From NCBI GenBank assembly GCA_936440205.1, contig OW387146.1:25358458-25422457 (forward strand): a DNA stretch of 64,000 bases, written 5' to 3'. A program made the translations under genes and the position numbers. The notes beneath the pieces were generated by a model. That model saw only the letters and a program-made list of their open reading frames with translations, did not search any database and was not told the origin of the DNA. Below are positions 50,001 to 59,000 of the stretch, piece by piece (the first letter of the stretch is position 1; each line of letters begins with the position of its first letter). The DNA is from Lepidonotus clava (Eukaryota; Annelida; Polychaeta; Phyllodocida; Polynoidae).

Positions 50001-53000
50001 ATGGCGATTGCCTTGTAGACCGCACGCTCGTGTGCTACCTGGTACTCCGGTAACAACTGGAAAAGAAAGTTTTCACTTTAGATGTCAAGCTTTTCTGACT
50101 TATTTTGGAGATATTTTCATAACTTCATAAGGGTATTGTTGGAAATATGGACCCTTTCTCAAACACTGATGGAGAATGGAAGTAGTGATCGGTGTTAAAT
50201 TATGATGGTCTTTCACACTTTTGAAGCGACATTAAAGCAGTTATAGATGTGTTAGAAAATACTACGAGTTCTATGGGGCCAGTGAACACTTTTAAGTGTG
50301 TTTTTTCTATAGCACTGGCAGCCTATATTGATAGAGTTGAGCCCTGCTAGTGGAATAGGCATGAACCAAGCGATTGGGATATGAGTTCCTAAAGGCCCAG
50401 GCTAATATGGTTGGGAACAAGTCGTCTATAGAAGGGTTCACTGTGCATGTTCACAGAAAGGGTCTAAAATGTGTAATTGTTTTGGTTTCCATTTAAAATA
50501 TTTGATACAGAAAAGCAAACAAAAAATGTGAATTTTACCGTAACAGAATCATGATGAATTCCAAAAAAAAAAAGAAAGAAAGAAGTAAGTTGATCGATTT
50601 TTGAAAAGTCAATGATTGTTTTTGATCCTTACCTTCTTAAGCCGGCTGATTTTCTCCATCTGAGCTTTGACTATTTTGATCTGTTGCTCGGTTATAGCCG
50701 TGTCCTGGCCGATCTGAGACAGGATCCGGATAGTACCCTGAAAACAGATTAAATGTGCCAATTATCATGTAGATGCCATTCTATGATATGGGAATTCGGA
50801 AATAGGTAGGAAGAGTTAATAGGTAGAGAGTATGCATTCTGACATCTAGAAATAATTATAATTATCTGTTGTCTGAAAACACAATTTTTCTTACGTGTGC
50901 TGCCATTATCTTCCCTGAAGTTCATACTTATTTTTATTATCTGAGATTGTATGGCCACCCAAGGACGTCCACAAAGATTCTTCTATATATTATCATCCAA
51001 AAATTATCGAATATATAATATTATGTGGAAGATAATCGAAACGAGGAGTGGTACTTCAGTACTAACCACAACTCCCAATCCGCACTATGAAGGTACTGTA
51101 AAACCCCTAAATTGAGATGCACCCTAATCTAAGCCGCGCCCTAACTTTTGGGTTTAGCCTTAGGTATCTTTCCATAACTTTTTCCACAACTGCCACTGTA
51201 TTCAAGATTGTGTAAAATCCTTATCTATGGAATTTAAGTTGAAGTCTGAGTGGCTTTCACTTCTGAAATTAACCTTATTCAAGGAGTTTTACGGTAAAAA
51301 TAAAAAACCCGAAGGCACTACTTACGGCTCGTCTCTCCTGCAGTACAACCTTCTCGTGCTCGAGTTGTTTCCTGAGTCTCGTCGACAGCTGGTTCTCGAG
51401 CTGCACCTGTTTGTTCATGTTCTCCATTGACACGTGCGTCTCCTGGATCTCCTCGTGACGCGCCTCCGACATCGAGATGAACCTGGGTGGGGAAAACAGA
51501 GGGTGTGAGTATCAAAATTGATTATTGAATCTGTGTTGATTGATTTTGTTCTTTTTATGTAAATAGCAGCAAACCATGATACAAGGGAGCAAGTCAGGGC
51601 AAATGGAAACCTCTGAATTTATACATTGATACCATTTGCCCTTAAGATTTGAAATAGAATTGTGATTTGGACGCAACATTGTGTTGCATATTTCTTATAA
51701 TTTAGTAGTGAAAACAAAATTTGAGGACAGACGCACTTTGAATTCTGACATTCCTGAAAAAAGCTTATACTGTATCAAAGCATTTGCTGGACTCTGCACC
51801 AAATATTCTTTGCATGTTGCCAAACTACTCGTGTGAATTTCCTGAATTTTAGGCCCTAGACTCTAAACCATCACAGCTTGCAGCATTGTCATTTCTTGTT
51901 TGTTTGTTTTAATGAAAGATACAGCATAGAAAGATCTTTCGGAACCTGGTTTTATTTCCATTTCATTAAAGAATTGCATAATTATATTTCTGAATGCATG
52001 AGATTAAAATTAAAAACACTACATCCAGGAATGTTGATAAAAATTGTAGATTTCAAAATAAAAAGGATAAATCGAGTCTTACCGCTCGACAAACTTCTCG
52101 TAAGTGGTGTTGGTGATGTGACCGTACTGGCCCGAGCCCACCTCCTGACCGTCCTGTTGTCGTAGTACCATGTGCATGGTGGCCAGTAAGTGGGCCGTGT
52201 TCTCTCGCTTTACCTTGTCCATCCATTTAACATCTGGAAAGGCAAGGATGATTGACGTGAATACGAGATTGTTCATTTATTCTTATTTGAAAAGCAAATA
52301 ACACATTTTAAAAGTTTTAGAAAGTTGTTTATAAAATGTTTTCTCTGTATTCTCAACACCTAAACACATCATCTATAAACAAAGATGTATCATACATAAT
52401 GTGGCAAATTGGGAAATTAAAACAATTAGTTTTATTTCACATGAAACAGATGGGTGTATGGACTCTAAAGAAACCAATGAAATAGCCTAGAACTAATGGC
52501 GATGCACTTTGATACAGAAAATGGCGACATATGAAAAAGTAATGTGAATGTCATTTCGGAAATAATTACAAATTCTGTAATCCTGAAACAACGGAAATCT
52601 GTAATGGCACAAGCTTGTTTTCTCCATTGTAACCAACCAAGTAGAATAGGTGAGCAAAACAAAGCAGAAAAAATATTTTTATTTGAATAAAATATACCAC
52701 TGGGTACTAAAACCCACTAACATACATTACCAAGAAAGTAAAAATCAACATATATATATAAGAAAAAAATGTATATATATAAGTAAAACAAAGTAAACCA
52801 GGCTTACGTTTGAGATGGAAAGCGGCATGTTTGATGAGCTGACGGCGTGTCCAGTGCGGGAAGCAGACAAAGTTGACGTTGTGTACGAAGGACGGGTACT
52901 GTCTACAGCGGCGCTGGAAGCGGGACCCGTTACCCGCTGTGATCAAACACACCCGGAAGTTCTTACGAACAGTGCTGAAAGAAAATACACTCATTAAAAT

Positions 53001-56000
53001 CTTCTTTTCCATGAATTTTCCTTGCCATGGATCACTTTTTACCTGTATAGTATGTAACTACTGGTTGATTTTAAAAAAATCTTTTTTTTTTATTTAGGAA
53101 GTATTTTACCGTGGGTATGCTTCAGTTCTAAAAAGAACTGGTTTTCAAGATTGACCCAGCACAACTTAATCAACCAGTGTATATCATTTGAGTATCAAAT
53201 ACACACTCGGGATAATTTCTATATCATGTATATGGCCATTTGTTCAATGATGGTGGGCATCCGAAACATTATAACTTTCTATTTTCTGTGGTGGGAATGT
53301 TATATCACTGAATCCAATGCGTACTTTAGCACAAGGTGGGGGGTGAATGATTTTTAAATATGTGTACATACTTAATGGAGGGACCCTTAAGGGAAATGAA
53401 AAAATGGCAAAAATATATATTATAACTTACTTGAGGAAGAACTCCCAGGCCACGTCTCGCGTGTAGGTGAGCCCGGCTTGCGTGACCTCGGTGCGGATCG
53501 AGTTGATGATCGTGGTCATCTCCTCCTGTGTGAAGAGATGCGAGATGGCACCCGACACGATAAACTCGGTCAGGTATACGAGGAAGTCTTCTTCTACCAA
53601 CTCCTCCTCCTCCACCAAGAACAGCAGGCGCTCTCCCTGTGGAAGAAAATGAGGCACATTTTTTATATTTCATTGAGAATTTAAGAGGAAGGGAACTATT
53701 AATGAAAGTTAACATTTATGGTACATTGCAAATTATACATTTATACCTATAGGAAATACCACCAATCATGACTGTGGTTTAGAAAATTCACAAATTTTAT
53801 TCACGTAGCAATTGAAAAACATTAAAATATCAGAACAACCCTTTCTATATAAGAAGAAAAAACTTGAATTGATTTAGTTTTTTTTGCAACTCTCAACTCT
53901 TAGAAATTCTATTGTGACTAAAAGAATCTTTGCATTCACTTTTTATACAGGTTATATTATCACAGTCATAATTTAAACCTCATTATCTTCAGTTAACGGC
54001 TCCAGCTTATTACCTATAAGATTAAACTCTTTAGTTCAAGGAAACAGATGATACATGAAAAAGAGAAAAAAAGAAAGACTAGATATCAGAAAATGTCTAG
54101 TACAGATCAACCACCGTATAACTAGATTCTAAGCATACCTTGACTCCGGCTCGGGTATATGCTGACACAAGATCTGCCTTGAATGTTTCCATGCGGTAGT
54201 CGGCTGGGGAGGAGACGGGGCTCGGGTTAATCTTGAAGACGGTGAACCCGCATAGGTTGGCAGCAAGGTTGGCAATAATGGTGGCACGACCGGGACAGCC
54301 CTCGGCAATGAGGGCGCAGTGCGACACCTGATGAGGGGACGCAATAACACGCGCCAGGCGACACACCTGCTCCAACACCAACTACAGGGGAAGAAAAGGA
54401 GTCAATTATGGACAGATAAAGTATTTCTTAACATTTACAACAAACGTCTTTCTTGTTTCCAAACACATACAATTCCGCAGCAGAAAATTCACAATGGTAT
54501 CTATTTCTTATTACAGTTTACTTTCTCATTTAAGTACTGTTCATCTGATAATTAAAGAAAATGACAATGAGGCCAGCTATTTTGTTTTTCCTGATAACCT
54601 TTTCCCTTAAACCTATAACGCACTTAAATATGCTTCTGTCTGAAAAAAATCCTTGGAGAAGATAATTCTCAAGTTATACCAGATCTTTTTTCCAAATTTG
54701 GAACTTTTTTCCCATCAATTTTTTTTTCAATAAATGTCTTCCTTACATCTGATATATCCTCAGAACTACAGAGAAATCACAGCAAGTCTTACCCTATAGA
54801 GTGCCAGTTTGATGCGCGGCTGAGTCTTATTATACTCCTCGACCCCGTGGTCCACGAGGCGGCGAAGCGCAGAAATATTGTACTGCGGCTTGTACAGGTC
54901 GGTCTTACTGTCCTCTTCAGACATAGTATTGTTCGCGGTCTGTAATACTTGGCCTGCGGTCACCAAACCCGAGTCTTGTTCTACGAGGTTAGAGAAGACC
55001 GGCTTGTCCCTCTGACCAAGGAGAGCAATCTGGAAGATATTGCCAATTAGTAAATGTATGTTCATAGTCATCTTTATACTGATTTGGTCCACCACTTTTA
55101 AGAATACTGGCTTGTACCGGTTTAGAGTTACTAAGGTATTAAACATTTTTTTCTTCTTTAGGATATTTTTAGGAGGCTTTCAAGGTTCAGGTATAGGAGT
55201 TATCATAAACATGTATGCAGCTCTATCGAATTACCCAGGTAAACGAGACAACTCCCTATATAATATTTTACATCTTCCATCTAAAATCAATATCTGATAC
55301 TCGTTAAAAGTTTTTTTTCTCTTTTTTCATACACATCATCAGTACACATAGAGTTTTGGAGATCCTTTCTTACAGCAGTCGGATCTTCATAGTCAATACA
55401 ATCTTCTAGGACCAACTGTATAATCAGACTTAATTATTGTATTCACTTTGGGGAGAAAAAAACTGTGGAAAAAAATTGTGGAAACCGAACTCAATGATAA
55501 AGTTTGGTGGACTTGTTGTTTATCAGTAAAGATATCAATAATTCGTTGATTGACTAGATTTGGCGTATGACCGCCTTCATTAGGATTCACTTTGTGGAGG
55601 CATTTCTTTGCTGAATAATATCATTCAATGTCAAAAATTCAAACTATGTCTTACATGTTCTTCATTGGTGAAGTCCTTTCTGACGGCTGTCATAAAGGCC
55701 TGGTGGTAGCGGTCACTGTCGATCTCGTTGATCATTCGTCGCCCGTACACCCACTCACACTCGTGCTCCCACAGTAGGAGCAGCGACTCCCGCGAACAGC
55801 CGGGGCGCAGTGACAGGCACAGGTTTCTATTGAAAAACATAATAAGAAAATTGTAGGCAAGGTATTATTTGAGAAATCTGTATCTTTTAATATGACAAAA
55901 AGAATTTTTTAGCTTTAAAATTGTGCTTTAATTCATATGACAGGATCAAAATAGAATATTTTTGAGACTGGTAACCACTGGAAAACTGGCTGCAGACATA

Positions 56001-59000
56001 CGCCGAAGTGGTGTAATTGTTTAAGGTTTCAAAAGTTAAAATAAAAACTGGAAAAAAATTGAAAAATAGAAACAAATAGAAACAAAAATGAAATAGCAAA
56101 TAAATGGAAATAAAAGAAAGAAAAGAAAATGAAAACCAAATAACATATTAGAAAAATGCCCAACCAACCTGAAGATATTGCCAAGGTCCCTCATGACAAA
56201 CTGGTAGTGGCAGCGGTCGGCGGTTTGCAGGAACATGGAGCGGAGTCGGTCCTGGAGCTCGGTGGTGACGGTGACGAGCAGTGAGAGGAGCGCCTTGAAG
56301 GCCTCCTCCTCCTCCTTCACCACGTGACGCACCTGGTCAACACAGGCCAGCCACAGGTCAACATCAATGTTTATTTTTATTTATTATCACCCGCTCTGCC
56401 AACGAGCAGTGTGTACAGAGGCCAGTGCGTATTAACAGGCAGTACGTACCGCTCCTCATTTTCACTATTTTTAGAAAGTTTAGAGCTTTGATTGGGTGAT
56501 AAAATATAGAAGAACCTTAGGGGTCGTCCTCGGGTGTGTGTACGACCCATGGGAATCTTACAACCCTTGGGCTTCGCCCTCGGGTTGTGACGATTCCCTC
56601 TGGGTCATACACACCTCTCGGACGCCCCCCGCGGTTCTTCTTATATTAGTATTTTAACTCTCATTTAATCCTGATTTAGAATTATTCTTGCAGACAGACA
56701 AACGTCGAAGCTCGAAACCAGAAAAGGACAAAAAGCATGGAGCCTGTGAGTGCCGATGGTGGGGAAAAGTGTCCCCTTCCCCCCTTATCGGTTCTCACAA
56801 GCAGAATGCTTATGCTATTTTGCTGTTATTTTCTATGATGTCAGCCTGTGTGAAAATCTATTTTACTTGTTTTTAATGAGGAGGTTAGATTTTAGTGGGG
56901 TGATGAGTACAGACTATTTGGTGTCAACGTACATACTGAGAAGCTAAGTTAAAGTAGCCGACAGGTTCACGAGTAACAAACAGTCTGGAGCTAGAAAATG
57001 TACTTGCCCTTTTATCAAATGTCATCAAATGGTCATTTGTTTAGATATCCATCTATATTAAAGTGTTACATTTCATGATGGATGAAAATAGGGTGTAGTA
57101 CGTACGACCAAACTTTACTCACTACCCTCTATTTACCACTTGACACATTTTTTTCTATGAAGCACTATTGGGTGGGTGATGTGAAACAATATAAATAAAA
57201 TATATGGTAAATCAAAGTAAGTCTACACTTGGATGGAGGTTGGATAACAATTTGCTGGACTACCTCTCAAGCATTCTTACAACCATACCACATTTGCATC
57301 TCTATAATCTTTTTAACCATGTCTCTATTCACATAACAACTATGAGTCTACTAAACTATTAGAGCTAGGTTTCAAATATATGTACAATAATCAGTTTTCA
57401 GTCATTTAGAAAGGATTTGATATCTACTTTCTTATATCTTGCTATTTTTGCATCCACCTGCTACGGCTCTTGCTAATGACTAACACACAATTCGAAAGCT
57501 ATAACCAGAATCAATAAGCTAAAGCAAGCTAAAGCGGTAACATATCAGCATGGCATCTCATCCTATGCATAGTGGCCACTGTGATTAACATGCTATTTAC
57601 AGAAGCTTCTGAGATAATTTCGTACGTTTTCAGGGCTCAACATTAAGGGTGTTTACTTGGCTGCTTGTCTGACAGGTTTGGGTCAAACCTTACTTGCCCT
57701 TCAGGCAGGCGAAAGTCACAATCTGCCTGCCCCATGTCAAGGTTTACCTGCCCCCGGAAGGCGGGCGCTGCTTAATGTTGAGCCCTGATTTTCAACATGT
57801 GCATCCATAAGAAAATCTTAACTCTGAAAACTTTGGCTTTGGTTAGGAAATTAATCAGTGTTTTTCTTGACTGAAAAGGTTTATTTAGTGGTCATATATT
57901 TATAATAAAATGTTGGCAAATCTCACATAATTTATGACTGAAACTATTCACTGACCTTCTGAGCATGGAAAAGATAAAAAAAAAAACCTTTTTCAACTCG
58001 AGGTAACAATTTAGGATTACCGATGCAACGTCCATATATTTGATCAATCTCTATTCTAATGCTGTTAATCTACTGTGCGTTTCTTAAATCACTTAAGTGC
58101 AATTAATAGACTAAAGAATGGTTTGTTTACTACTGCTTATTCCAATGATACAAAAATTTCAAAATTAGCGAAATCAACAGGCATTTGCCAAAGGATAATA
58201 TGAATCTTAAAAAATTACTACTTATCTCCAATATTACAGTATTACCACTGCACTTCGGGCCTATACAAACTACAGCTACAAACTTAGATATAAACAAATT
58301 TCACGATTACAGCCTAAGCTATGGATATTAGGGGGAGGGATGTAAGTTATTCAGAAAAAATCTATAACTTATAAAAAAAGATGATGAATCAATTATGAAA
58401 TTAACTATTTTTCACTTCGATGTTTAAATGATTATACAAACATTGGAAAATCTGAGACTTTGAACGAATCCTGACCTACCGGTAAACTTTATTTGAAATT
58501 TGAAATTTTATGATCCCTAAATTAAATAGAGATAACTTACATCCCTGCATTGGGTGTGTATGCAGTGTTGCCATTGATCGTGAACAAGGAAAAATTAATT
58601 TTTGCTATATATTCCTCATAATTATACTTAGTGAGAAAACGTAGCCCCTCCCTAAAATAAACACCAAATTATTGATTTTTTTTCCGAATATTTTTTTAAC
58701 AGTAGGCCTACTCAAGAAAAGAGTATGTTATGGCAACACTGCGTTTGACTTTTGGGATGGGAGCGGTGCAAGGTTAAGGTTTACTCTAGCTTTGTCTAAC
58801 CATCAGACCACTCACATGGCGAGCTTGTAAAGCCTGTAGGCGTGGAAAATAAAACATCGGGGAAAAATTGATTAGCAAAAAATCGATCATGATTGATTAT
58901 TGTGAAAAATGAGTAGTTATGTTGAAATAATTGTAAGTGTAGTGAGCGTTGATCATGAGTTGTGTTATTGACTGTAAAAGGGTTGAAGTTAATTTTAGTT

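Noticed and set aside
53326-53715. 129-residue minus-strand frame over the AAA4 exon
   Set aside because: It is an alternative frame of exon 53636-53431, whose true frame carries the dynein motifs.
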